Positions 38,398 to 47,326 of a stretch of DNA of 64,000 bases are shown here, in pieces. Each line of letters begins with the position of its first letter. Position 1 is the stretch's first letter. Below the pieces are notes generated by a model, which worked only from the letters and a program-made list of their open reading frames with translations, searched no databases and was not told the origin of the DNA. Made by a program: the position numbers and the translations under genes. Location: the NCBI GenBank assembly GCA_013122435.1, contig WYDT01000003.1:62001-126000 (forward strand), given 5' to 3'. Source of the stretch: Chloroflexi bacterium AL-N1 (lineage in GTDB: Bacteria; Chloroflexota; Chloroflexia; Chloroflexales; Roseiflexaceae).

Positions 38398-38427
38398 GGA
38401 GTCGTTCACCTGAACGGCTCCTTTTTT
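38398..38427 (+). terminator. Rho-independent terminator after the S1 gene
   Basis: GGAGTCGTTC (38398-38407) pairs with GAACGGCTCC (38412-38421) through a 4-nt loop with one G-U pair, and runs straight into TTTTTT. This is a textbook terminator, 31 bp past the stop. Confidence 0.9.
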
Positions 38428-38607
38428 ATGCTGTGAATAATCCACAATGCTACACAATAATACTATAATCCCGCGCTTTGGGTAGCCTCCTTACCTCCAT
38501 AACACGACATAATATAGTTTGTATCTTGAAGTGAACGTGTTATACTGATAAACTTATACAAGAATAGTATAATCGATACGAGACATTGTGCTCATGCTAT
38601 TACGACT

Positions 38608-41148
38608 ATGAATCGCTCAACAATAGCCTACACCAGAACCCGCAATAATCAACCATACATGCGGTTGTTGCGCTTTCTGGGGCGTCTGTTCCTCGCTTTC
38701 GTGAAGTTGTCGCTTCTCGCCTGTGTGCTGCTTGCCATCGTTGCATTGATTATCTATCAGACCTATGTACGTGAGTTGTTGGCCGATCTCCCAGATCCAG
38801 AACTCATTGGTCAGCGTCGCCCGGCTGAGACAACCCAAATTTATGCGCGTGATGGTCAAACGTTGCTATATGAGTTGGTTGATCCCCAGAGTGGCAGACG
38901 GACAGTTGTGCCGTTTGATGAAATGCCCCAGATTCTAAAAGATGCCACTATTGCTGTTGAAGATGCTGGATTTTATGAGAATCCAGGTATTGATCTGCGG
39001 GGTATCGTGCGCGCAGTATGGCTCAACTATCAGGCACAGGACGTCGTGAGTGGTGCTTCGACCATTACCCAACAACTTGTACGCAATGTCCTTATGACTC
39101 CAGAGGAGCGCACAACGGTCTCTCTTGAACGTAAGATACGTGAAGCGATACTGGCATATAATGTTTCACAGCAATATAGTAAAGAACAAATTCTCAGTAT
39201 CTATCTGAACGAAGTCTATTATGGTAATCAAGCCTATGGTGTCGAAGCGGCTGCCCAGGCCTATTTCGGGAAACATGTGTGGGAGTTGACTGATGCCGAG
39301 GCGACGCTGATTGCGGGATTACCACAATCGCCAACAAATCTCGACCCATTTACCAATCTGGATGGTGCAAAAGAGCGCCAAAAAGTGACTCTGGATCTTA
39401 TGGTCCGATTTGGGTATCTCACACAGGATGATGCAGATGATGTCTATACTACAGAGGTGCGTCTTACTCCCCAAACTACTGATGTGATGATGCCCCACTT
39501 TGTTTTTTATGTGCGCCAGTTGCTTGAACAACAATATGGTCCGGATAAGCTCTATCGGGGCGGTTTGCGCGTGGTTACGACCCTCGACATGTATTGGCAG
39601 GTTCAGGCAGAGCGTATTGTACGTGAACGCGTCGCTGAATTGCGCGAACGTGATGCCAACAATGCCAGTGTTATCATATTGTCACCTGACAATCACATTT
39701 TAGCGATGGTGGGGAGTGCCGATTACAATGATCCATCTATTGATGGCCAAGTCAATGTGGCCCTTTCGCTTCAACAACCTGGTTCTGCGCTCAAGCCAGT
39801 TGTGTATGCCACGGCGATGCAGCAGGACTGGACTCCTGCAACTGTTATCTGGGACGAGCCGACTGAGTTTGTTTCTGCGGATAATGTGGTTTATGCCCCA
39901 CGCAACTATGATAATGCCTGGCACGGTCCACAGCGGTTACGCATGTCGTTAGCGAACTCGCTCAACATTCCTGCGGTGAAAGCGCTTGAGCATGTCGGTG
40001 TTGAGAGTTTTGTTGAACAAGCACATGCATTAGGCATTACTACACTCAATAACCCGGATCAGTATGGCTTACCAATGGCTCTCGGTGCGAACGAAGTCCG
40101 TTTGATCGATCTCACCAATGCCTATAGCTCGTTCCAGAATGGTGGACGTAAGCGCGATCCTATAGGTATCCTCAAAGTGACTGACTCGCGTGGGGCTGTG
40201 TTAGAAAGCACGCCTTCCGACCCTGGTAAGCAGGTTCTTGGCAACCACGGGCCGCAAATTGCCTATCTCATCACTGATATTCTGAGCGATAATATTGCCC
40301 GACAATACATGTTTGGGGCTGGTAATGTCATGGAATTACCTGATAGCCGTCCTGCGGCTGTTAAAACGGGGACATCCAATGACTGGCGTGATTCGTGGGC
40401 AATTGGGTATACACCAGATATTACGGTGGGGGTGTGGGTGGGCAATACCGATAATACGCCAATGGATGAAGTTGCTGGTTCAAACGGTGCCGGAGTTATC
40501 TGGCGCGATATTATGGCGCAATATCATGAGGGTCGTCCCATTCGAGATTTTGAAGAGCCTACGGGCCTTTCAGAAGTCACTATTTGTACAGATACGGGTT
40601 CATTAGCCAGTGATGCCTGTCCACGGACTATGGATGAACTCTTTATTGAGGGTACCGAACCACAGACGAGTGATGTGGTATTTCGGGATGTGCGAGTGGC
40701 ACAGGATGGAACGTGTTTACCAGCGTCGTACACCCCGCAAGATGAGATTGAAGACGAAACCTACATCGTCTACCCACGGGCCTTTCGTGATTGGGCCAAT
40801 AGTGTAGGTATTCCCCAGCCACCGTTGGATGTCTGCCTACCCCCTGATGATCTTGAAGGAAATCTGGCACTGATTACTGAGCCAGAGGAAAGCACCACTA
40901 TTACTGAGACACAGGTATTTATTCGTGGCATTGCTCGCGGATCGTATGTGCTTGAGTTTGGTGAAGGGCGTGATCCTGATGAGTGGGAAGAAATAACGCG
41001 GAGTTCGGTCAGTGTGAACGATAATGTTCTTGGGGTTTGGCGTACCGAAGAGCTATCTTCCGGGGAATATACGCTACGTTTGCAAGTCACCGTAGGTAGT
41101 AGTCGTCCCGCTGAAACACAACTCGTTGTTCGCCTTGCGCGGGAATAG
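38608..41148 (+). CDS. Class A penicillin-binding protein (PBP1A type)
   Basis: 846 residues. A basic cytoplasmic tail is followed by one membrane helix (about 30-52). The GT51 glycosyltransferase domain has EDAGFYENPGIDLRGI and GASTITQQLVRNVL. The transpeptidase domain has the SxxK serine in QPGSALKPVVYA, SxN in SLNIPAVK, and KTGTSNDWRDSWAIGY. The last 90 residues are an extra beta-sandwich-like segment (ETQVFIRGIARGSYVLEFGE). It polymerises and crosslinks peptidoglycan on the outer face of the membrane. Confidence 0.93.
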   Translation: MNRSTIAYTRTRNNQPYMRLLRFLGRLFLAFVKLSLLACVLLAIVALIIYQTYVRELLADLPDPELIGQRRPAETTQIYARDGQTLLYELVDPQSGRRTVVPFDEMPQILKDATIAVEDAGFYENPGIDLRGIVRAVWLNYQAQDVVSGASTITQQLVRNVLMTPEERTTVSLERKIREAILAYNVSQQYSKEQILSIYLNEVYYGNQAYGVEAAAQAYFGKHVWELTDAEATLIAGLPQSPTNLDPFTNLDGAKERQKVTLDLMVRFGYLTQDDADDVYTTEVRLTPQTTDVMMPHFVFYVRQLLEQQYGPDKLYRGGLRVVTTLDMYWQVQAERIVRERVAELRERDANNASVIILSPDNHILAMVGSADYNDPSIDGQVNVALSLQQPGSALKPVVYATAMQQDWTPATVIWDEPTEFVSADNVVYAPRNYDNAWHGPQRLRMSLANSLNIPAVKALEHVGVESFVEQAHALGITTLNNPDQYGLPMALGANEVRLIDLTNAYSSFQNGGRKRDPIGILKVTDSRGAVLESTPSDPGKQVLGNHGPQIAYLITDILSDNIARQYMFGAGNVMELPDSRPAAVKTGTSNDWRDSWAIGYTPDITVGVWVGNTDNTPMDEVAGSNGAGVIWRDIMAQYHEGRPIRDFEEPTGLSEVTICTDTGSLASDACPRTMDELFIEGTEPQTSDVVFRDVRVAQDGTCLPASYTPQDEIEDETYIVYPRAFRDWANSVGIPQPPLDVCLPPDDLEGNLALITEPEESTTITETQVFIRGIARGSYVLEFGEGRDPDEWEEITRSSVSVNDNVLGVWRTEELSSGEYTLRLQVTVGSSRPAETQLVVRLARE

Positions 41149-41382
41149 TGCAGATAATGGCGTATATGACATCCCGCTTGCCCATTTCCAGGATGTCTGG
41201 GCTTCTCTCTATTTTGCCGATCTGGATAGCCGGACGCACGCTCCACCTCGACTCACAAATAGAAGTATCTTGTATAATCTATGTCAGATCCACAAAATCC
41301 ATGAGCAGATTAGCGTAGTACCATACGATCGTGAAATGTACAGATCGTTGGTGGTAGATGCGTCATTAGTAAGGATTCGACC

Positions 41383-43062
41383 ATGACTACGACAATGTTT
41401 TTTAACGGCGTTATTTATACCATGAATCCCGATCAGCCGCGCGCGCAAGCAATTGCAGTACGAGATGGGCGTGTACTGGCTGTAGGCAGTGAAGGCAAAG
41501 TCCATGCTGCGACGGGCGGTCGTGCCGAAGGGATTAACTTGCGTGGACGGGTCGTTATTCCTGCACTTACTGATGCACATGTCCACTTAGTCTGGCATGC
41601 GCTTGGTCGACGTGAGGTACGTCTTGAGGATGTCGATAGTTTTGATGCAGCATTACAACGTATCAAGAATGGTGCTGAACGCATGCCGAAAGATGGTTGG
41701 ATACTTGGCGGTGGTTGGGACCATACACGATGGGGTGGGCGCTGGCCAACTGCTGCGGATCTGGATGAGCTTTTTCCTGATCAACCAGTGCTTTTGGTTC
41801 GTAAGGATGGTCATTCAGCCTGGGTCAACAGTCGTGCATTAGCCATTGCTGGCGTCGACAACAGTGTTGAGGACCCACCAGGTGGCAGTATTCGGCGTGA
41901 ACAAGGCCAACCGACAGGTTTGTTATTTGAAAATGCTATTGATCTGGTACGCCGATATGTGCCAGACGCCGATGAGGAATACCGTCTGGATGCTATCCGT
42001 GATGCTATCGCAGAAGCACACTCGTACGGGATGGTCGGGATGCATATTCCCCCCGGTCTGAGACCCGATGATGCCTCAATGACTCTGGCAGATGTTCAGA
42101 AGCTGCGTGCACGCGATCAACTTACCTTGCGCTGTTTGGTGCATCTGGGATTGGATCGACTTGAAGAGGCAACGCTGCTGGGTCTCCGTAGTGGCCTGGG
42201 TGATCGCTGGGTCCGTATTGGTGGCGTAAAGATGTTTGCAGATGGCTCACTTGGCTCTGAAACGGCGGAAATGCTGGCGCCCTACGAAGGGAGTCAACAC
42301 CGTGGCACAGCCACAATGATGACGGATGATCTTAATGATGCGGTACAAAAGTGCATCAGTAACGGCCTTGCAGTGACGATTCATGCTATCGGAGATGGGG
42401 CGAACCGGCGTGTCCTCAATGCTATTGAAGCAGCTATTACGCATGCTCGCGTACACAATACTGATGCGGTTGAAGTGAATAGTGCAGAACCAGCAACCAC
42501 AGACGCAGCCTTGATTGATGCAGACACACCAGCACGTTTGATGCTTCCCAACCGGATCGAGCATGCACAGATCGTACATCCGCGTGATATGGCTCGTTTT
42601 GCACAACTTGGTATCATTGCGTCTGTCCAACCCGTGCATGCCACCTCTGATATGGATATGGCTGAACAACTCTGGGGCAAACGTTGCGAGATGGCCTATG
42701 CCTGGCATTCATTGAAGAACGCAGGTGCCACGTTGGCCTTTGGTTCGGATGCACCAGTCGAGTCTTTGAACCCCTGGTGGGGTATCCATGCTGCCGTCAC
42801 ACGCCAGCGTCGTGATGGTACTCCTGATGATGGGTGGCGACCCGAACAGTGTTTGAGTGTCGATGAGGCGATTCGTGGGTTTACCATTGGTGCGGCAATG
42901 GCGGCAGGGTCGGCCAGCGAACAAGGCACCCTACAACCACAAGCATTGGCCGACATGGCTGTCCTCTCTGCAGATCCGTTTAAGGTAGAGCCATCGGAAC
43001 TGCACGCTATTCGCTCGGAAATGACCATTCTGGAGGGAGAAATTGTGTGGGAGGACCACTAG
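41383..43062 (+). CDS. Amidohydrolase family 3 protein (YtcJ-like)
   Basis: 559 residues. Metal-dependent hydrolase features are VIPALTDAHVHLVWHALG (HxH metal site), GWILGGGWDHTRWGG, the Lys/Glu region KMFADGSLGSETAEM, VTIHAIGDGANRRVLNAIE, RIEHAQIVHPRD and FGSDAPVESLNPWWGI. This is the YtcJ/exoenzyme-regulatory type of the amidohydrolase superfamily, acting on N-acyl or N-formyl compounds in studied members; the substrate here is unknown. Its stop overlaps by four bases the end of the convergent ferredoxin-like gene. Confidence 0.88.
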   Translation: MTTTMFFNGVIYTMNPDQPRAQAIAVRDGRVLAVGSEGKVHAATGGRAEGINLRGRVVIPALTDAHVHLVWHALGRREVRLEDVDSFDAALQRIKNGAERMPKDGWILGGGWDHTRWGGRWPTAADLDELFPDQPVLLVRKDGHSAWVNSRALAIAGVDNSVEDPPGGSIRREQGQPTGLLFENAIDLVRRYVPDADEEYRLDAIRDAIAEAHSYGMVGMHIPPGLRPDDASMTLADVQKLRARDQLTLRCLVHLGLDRLEEATLLGLRSGLGDRWVRIGGVKMFADGSLGSETAEMLAPYEGSQHRGTATMMTDDLNDAVQKCISNGLAVTIHAIGDGANRRVLNAIEAAITHARVHNTDAVEVNSAEPATTDAALIDADTPARLMLPNRIEHAQIVHPRDMARFAQLGIIASVQPVHATSDMDMAEQLWGKRCEMAYAWHSLKNAGATLAFGSDAPVESLNPWWGIHAAVTRQRRDGTPDDGWRPEQCLSVDEAIRGFTIGAAMAAGSASEQGTLQPQALADMAVLSADPFKVEPSELHAIRSEMTILEGEIVWEDH

Positions 43063-43364
43063 CGTCGGTGTGATGAGTCGGCGAGATGCTCTGCAACTGG
43101 TGTGTTGTTGAGGAGATGCTGCTCAACAATCTTTTTGATTGCTTCAGTCGTAAGTGCTTTGTACTGGTAGGGGCCGGGCCAGATTTTGAGGTTAGGTGAG
43201 TAGTCGCAATGGTCCTGGCATCCACTGACGTATACCTCGACCTCACTTTCGAGTTCCCATGCCCAGAGTTCATCTTCGAGTACCCGTAGCAGCGCATCGC
43301 GACCACAGGCGGTGCACGATGAACCTCCACACAGATACACGCGATATTGTTTTTCGTCAGACAT
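43059..43364 (-). CDS. Thioredoxin-like [2Fe-2S] ferredoxin
   Basis: 101 residues. The order YRVYLCGGSSCTACGRDALL, then VEVYVSGCQDHCDYSPNLKI, with Cys pairs near residues 12-20 and 49-53, and the Tyr-Pro-x-W-x-x loop (KIWPGPYQY) match the thioredoxin-fold [2Fe-2S] proteins related to NuoE and the Clostridium and Aquifex ferredoxins. It is likely a small soluble electron carrier. No partner enzyme is adjacent. Confidence 0.85.
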   Translation of the reverse strand: MSDEKQYRVYLCGGSSCTACGRDALLRVLEDELWAWELESEVEVYVSGCQDHCDYSPNLKIWPGPYQYKALTTEAIKKIVEQHLLNNTPVAEHLADSSHRR

Positions 43365-43560
43365 TCTTTAGAACCTCTTTGAGAGAGACACATTTTTCAT
43401 TCTACCATAGGCATAAAATAGTGGTAGAGCGGTGAATAGCAGAATGGCTGAACGGATACAGCGCCAAGAGGCAGAGGCGCAGAACATGAAATGCGTTGGT
43501 GCGTGGCTGTTCCACACACCATAATAGTAATTTCGATAGTATTGCTTGACCTCTTAATGA

Positions 43561-44364
43561 TCAGAAATTACGCGCCTGATCGTAGCGTAGTGCGACGGCC
43601 TCCCAGTTGATAGTGTTCCACCAGGCACTGAGATAGTCACCACGTTTGTTTTGGTACTTGAGATAGTAGGCATGCTCCCACACATCCACACCCACAAGTG
43701 GTGCCAGACCGTCCATCACCGGGCTGTCCTGGTTCGGTCTGGCCACAATGGCCAGGTTTCCGTTACCATCGAGCACGAGCCATCCCCACCCACTACCAAA
43801 CTGTCTGCTGGCGGCATCTGACAATTGTTGTTGAAAGCTCTCAAAACTTCCAAACGTAGCGTTAATGGCCGTAGCCAGTGTGCCAACTGGCTGACCACCA
43901 CCACCAGGCCCCATGGTGGCCCAGAAGATCGAGTGGTTGAGATGTCCACCGCCGTTGTGACGCACAGTCGTACGAATAGCTTCAGGAATGTCATTAATGT
44001 GGTATAGCAGATCAACAACTGAACGCCCCTGTACATCTGGATAGCCTGCCAAGGCAGTGTTCAGATTGCGTACATAGCTATGGTGATGTGCTCCGTGGTG
44101 GATGCTCATTGTCAAGGTGTCGATATGTGGCTCTAACGCAGCGTAATTGTATGGAAGTGGTGGTAGTGCAAACACCCCGTCGATTGGCTCAGTCGATGCG
44201 GCATTAATGGCGCCTGCCTGCACCTGAGCAAAAGTTGTTTTCCAGGGTATAAAGGCAGCAACCAGGCTACCAGCCCCTAACGCACCAAGAAAGCGTCGGC
44301 GGTTAGTGCGGTGAGAAGTCGATTTCATGGCATTCCACAGCGAAGAAACACGACATTGTTCCAT
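43561..44364 (-). CDS. Exported Fe/Mn superoxide dismutase with Tat signal
   Basis: 267 residues from ATG 44364, preferred because AAAGGA lies 9 bases upstream; the frame is open to 44466 and a further ATG lies at 44328. The N-terminus contains TNRRRFLGALGAGSLVAAFI, a twin-arginine signal. The enzyme domain shows LPPLPYNYAALEPHIDTLTM, IHHGAHHHSYVRNLN (metal His), GGHLNHSIFWATM (metal His) and VDVWEHAYYLKYQNKRGDYL (metal Asp, His). It disproportionates superoxide outside the cytoplasm. Metal preference cannot be read reliably. Confidence 0.92.
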   Translation of the reverse strand: MEQCRVSSLWNAMKSTSHRTNRRRFLGALGAGSLVAAFIPWKTTFAQVQAGAINAASTEPIDGVFALPPLPYNYAALEPHIDTLTMSIHHGAHHHSYVRNLNTALAGYPDVQGRSVVDLLYHINDIPEAIRTTVRHNGGGHLNHSIFWATMGPGGGGQPVGTLATAINATFGSFESFQQQLSDAASRQFGSGWGWLVLDGNGNLAIVARPNQDSPVMDGLAPLVGVDVWEHAYYLKYQNKRGDYLSAWWNTINWEAVALRYDQARNF

Positions 44365-44514
44365 GAGGGTGTATCCTTTACTAGTCGAGCCCATTAGCTG
44401 CACTTGCGCGGCAGCACTGGATGTTTGTGAATGGACTTTAATACTGAGACGTTGTGCATTATACATTCCTGTATACTTTTGTCAATGAAAATAAAGGAAC
44501 GATTGAGGAGAACG

Positions 44515-45045
44515 TTATCGGCGTACTGCGGAAGGAAGTCGTTCTAGCCAGCCAACTTCCAACACCCCCCACATGCCGATAGCAATGGCCTCGGCGGCAT
44601 CGTGGCGAAGCGAGGTTGGGTTGGTGGCACTGGACCAGGTGATGATGCGGCGGGCCAACTGCTCGGCGTGGTTCTTGGCTTGTTGGCCGCTGCGTTGCTC
44701 GCGTGAGTAAAGGAAGCGCTCTCGCCATGTTTCTGCATTGATCTGGCGTATGGCGATCTTGCGTCGTTCAGCTTCTTTGATCCAGATATGGGCAATGCTG
44801 CCACCACCTTCGAGGATGAGCCACGCAAGTTGGGGAATATCGTTCAACATGCTGTAGACACCCCGTCGCAACCTTATAGTGGAGCCAAAGTTGTGTGAGC
44901 GGTACCACACGAGGTGTCCGTCGTGGTTGTAGAGTGCAAGACCGGCTCGTATGCCCAGATCAACGGCAAGCAGCGTTGGAGTAACTTCCTCCGACTGCTC
45001 TTCACCTGCCTCACTCGGCGTGGATGGATGTTCCTCGGATGTCAG
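44515..45045 (-). CDS. RuvC-like (RNase H-fold) nuclease-family protein, probable non-ATG start
   Basis: The frame needed for the fold runs upstream of any ATG, GTG or TTG. It reads SEEVTPTLLAVDLGIRAGLA, the first strand with the catalytic Asp, and only then the first ordinary start (GTG 44910). Further motifs are LAWLILEGGGSIAHIW, where Glu occupies the RuvC second position, and LRHDAAEAIAIGMWG for the last His-Asp/Glu site. The likely start is CTG 45045-45043, overlapping the mnmG stop as CTGA, with AGGT upstream. That gives 176 residues. A Holliday-junction resolvase-like role is inferred from the fold only. Confidence 0.65.
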   Translation of the reverse strand: MTSEEHPSTPSEAGEEQSEEVTPTLLAVDLGIRAGLALYNHDGHLVWYRSHNFGSTIRLRRGVYSMLNDIPQLAWLILEGGGSIAHIWIKEAERRKIAIRQINAETWRERFLYSREQRSGQQAKNHAEQLARRIITWSSATNPTSLRHDAAEAIAIGMWGVLEVGWLERLPSAVRR

Positions 45046-47039
45046 TTGGTGACCTCGCTTGTTTCAGTAGATCGGCGTGATATGCGCTCCAAGGCAAACA
45101 GGACGATGGCAATATCCGTTGGGTTAATGCCAGCCAGCCGCGAAGCCTGACCGAGGGTCGCAGGACGGAAACGTATGAAGACGTGACGTGCCTCGTTTCG
45201 CAGCCCAGGGATTTCATTATAATCAAAATCAGATGGCAGTCGACGGTTCTCCATCCGTTGGACGCGCTCCGTTTCACGTTGTTGTTTTTCGATATAGCTG
45301 CCATACTTTGCGACAATTTCGACCTGCTCGATAATGTGCTTGGGCGCATCCGGCAGATCGAACATTTCCTGAAGCTGGGCATAGCGTATGTGTGGTCGGC
45401 GTAGCAGATGGTCAACGGAAACCTTATTTTGGATCGGATCCATGTTAAACGTCTTCAGTTGGGTGTTGGTTGCTTCTGATGGAAAGATGCTCTGTTTGCG
45501 TAGCGTGTTAAGCAGCGTCTCGGTCTGTTCGCGCTTCTCTTCAACTTTGGCAACACGGTTGGCATCAACGAGACCTAGCTCACCCGCCAGCACTGTCAAA
45601 CGCAGATCAGCATTATCGTTACGCAGCAACAGCCGATGCTCCGCGCGCGAGGTGAACATGCGGTACGGCTCGTGGATCTCTTTTGTCACCAGATCATCGA
45701 TCAAAACTCCGATATAAGCCTGATCTCGACGCAGAATAATGGGTGGTTGTTGTTGCACAGTACGCGCCGCATTGATACCTGCCATCAATCCCTGAGCGGC
45801 GGCTTCCTCATAGCCAGTCGTACCGTTGATCTGACCTGCGAGGAACAGGCCGGGGATGCGTTTGGTTGAGAGATCGGCGGTTATCTCACCAGTAGCAATA
45901 GCATCGTACTCAATCGCATATCCCACACGCATCAGTTCGACGTTGCGGAGCGCGGGGATGGTGCGAAGCATCGACCATTGTACATCTTCTGGCAGCGAAG
46001 TATTGCACCCCTGCACATACACCTCATTGGTGTGCCATCCTTCTGGCTCAAGGAACATTCCATGGCTTTCCTTGTCGGCAAAGCGAGTGATCTTATCTTC
46101 AATCGAGGGGCAGTAGCGTGGGCCGACCCCTTCGATCACACCACTAAACATGGGCGCACGTTCGATATTCTCACGCACGATGTTATGGAACTCTGCCGAT
46201 GAGTGTACGAGATAGCAGGGCAATTGTGGCCACCAGCTATCAAGCATTGGCTGCGGGTACACCGACGACGGAACTCCAGTGAAATGTGGTTGGGGCAGCG
46301 CTTCCTCATCATAGTAATGGGCAAAATAGAGCGGCTTGGTGCTGCCAAACTGCACTTCGGTCTGGGTAAAATCGATAGTACGGGCATCAATACGTGGTGG
46401 TGTACCAGTTTTCAGCCGCACCAATGGGAAACCAAACGACGCCAGATCCTGTCCCAGCGCGACTGCGGGAGCCTCACCAGCGCGACCTGCACCCCAGATG
46501 GCCTCGCCTGTAATGGCACGACCGCGCAGAAAGGTCCCAGTCGTGAGCACAAGGGTGCGCCCATAGTACGCGCGACCAGTATGTGTAACGACCGCAAATT
46601 TAGAGGGAACATCACCATTGTTACTGATGGTATCAATCGGCACAATACGCTCAACCATCGCCTGTTTCAGATCCAGGTTGGGGACATTTTCGAGCATCTC
46701 TTTCATAACTTTGGCATAGAGACGCTTGTCGGCCTGGGCGCGTAGCGCCTGAACTGCTGGACCTTTGCTCTCATTCAGCAGGCGAATCTGGATAGAGGTC
46801 TGATCGGTGACGCGCCCCATCAAGCCCCCAAGTGCATCCACCTCGCGGACGATATGCCCCTTGGCTGGTCCGCCAATCGAGGGATTGCAGGACATGTGGG
46901 CCGTTTTATCAAGGTCAATGGTGAGGAGCAGGGTGCGTGTGCCCATGCGAGCGGCTGCGTTGGCGGCTTCACATCCGGCGTGACCGGCACCAATCACAAT
47001 GACATCATAGAGCGTTGTATGTGCGTTGTAATCATTCAT
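45042..47039 (-). CDS. mnmG: tRNA uridine 5-carboxymethylaminomethyl modification enzyme
   Basis: 665 residues, also called GidA. The FAD-binding start DVIVIGAGHAGCEAANAAAR, GLMGRVTDQTSIQIRLLNES, KTGTPPRIDARTIDF, GPRYCPSIEDKI and CNTSLPEDVQ are all family signatures; the C-terminal helical domain ends with EIPGLRNEARHVF. With MnmE it modifies the wobble U34 of several tRNAs. Slightly longer than the usual 620-630 residues. The next gene appears to overlap its stop. tRNA-His is divergent upstream. Confidence 0.95.
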   Translation of the reverse strand: MNDYNAHTTLYDVIVIGAGHAGCEAANAAARMGTRTLLLTIDLDKTAHMSCNPSIGGPAKGHIVREVDALGGLMGRVTDQTSIQIRLLNESKGPAVQALRAQADKRLYAKVMKEMLENVPNLDLKQAMVERIVPIDTISNNGDVPSKFAVVTHTGRAYYGRTLVLTTGTFLRGRAITGEAIWGAGRAGEAPAVALGQDLASFGFPLVRLKTGTPPRIDARTIDFTQTEVQFGSTKPLYFAHYYDEEALPQPHFTGVPSSVYPQPMLDSWWPQLPCYLVHSSAEFHNIVRENIERAPMFSGVIEGVGPRYCPSIEDKITRFADKESHGMFLEPEGWHTNEVYVQGCNTSLPEDVQWSMLRTIPALRNVELMRVGYAIEYDAIATGEITADLSTKRIPGLFLAGQINGTTGYEEAAAQGLMAGINAARTVQQQPPIILRRDQAYIGVLIDDLVTKEIHEPYRMFTSRAEHRLLLRNDNADLRLTVLAGELGLVDANRVAKVEEKREQTETLLNTLRKQSIFPSEATNTQLKTFNMDPIQNKVSVDHLLRRPHIRYAQLQEMFDLPDAPKHIIEQVEIVAKYGSYIEKQQRETERVQRMENRRLPSDFDYNEIPGLRNEARHVFIRFRPATLGQASRLAGINPTDIAIVLFALERISRRSTETSEVTN

Positions 47040-47106
47040 AATCTTTATGTACCATTTGACATCGCAAGAAACCGTGTGCTATAATCTCAGGCGTTCAACG
47101 TTTTGT

Positions 47107-47182
47107 GGTGCCCGTAGCTCAATGGCAGAGCGCCTGATTGTGGATCTGGAGGTTGCGGGTTCGAAACCCGTCGGGCACCCCA
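47107..47182 (+). tRNA. tRNA-His (GTG)
   Basis: Cloverleaf read directly: G-1, acceptor GTGCCCG pairing with CGGGCAC, D arm GCTC-aatggca-GAGC, anticodon arm CCTGA-ttGTGga-TCTGG with anticodon GTG, T arm GCGGG-ttcgaaa-CCCGT, and encoded CCA at 47180-47182. The extra G at position -1 opposite C73 is the identity element of histidine tRNAs, here encoded in the gene. Confidence 0.95.
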
Positions 47183-47326
47183 CCATTATTATTTACACAT
47201 TTCCCAATATTAATTCTATAACCACATCGTTCGCAACTGTAGTAGTGTGTCTTCGTGTAATGCACTCAAGTATACCACAGGCTACCGTGTTGCAGGAGAT
47301 AGCTTTTCGCACACTCTGCGATGTTA

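Noticed and set aside
41149..41382. Small gene between PBP1A and the amidohydrolase
   Set aside because: The open frame has no ribosome-binding site, starts inside the PBP gene, and its translation shows no protein-like pattern. Only a 7-bp GACATCC/GGATGTC hairpin is visible.
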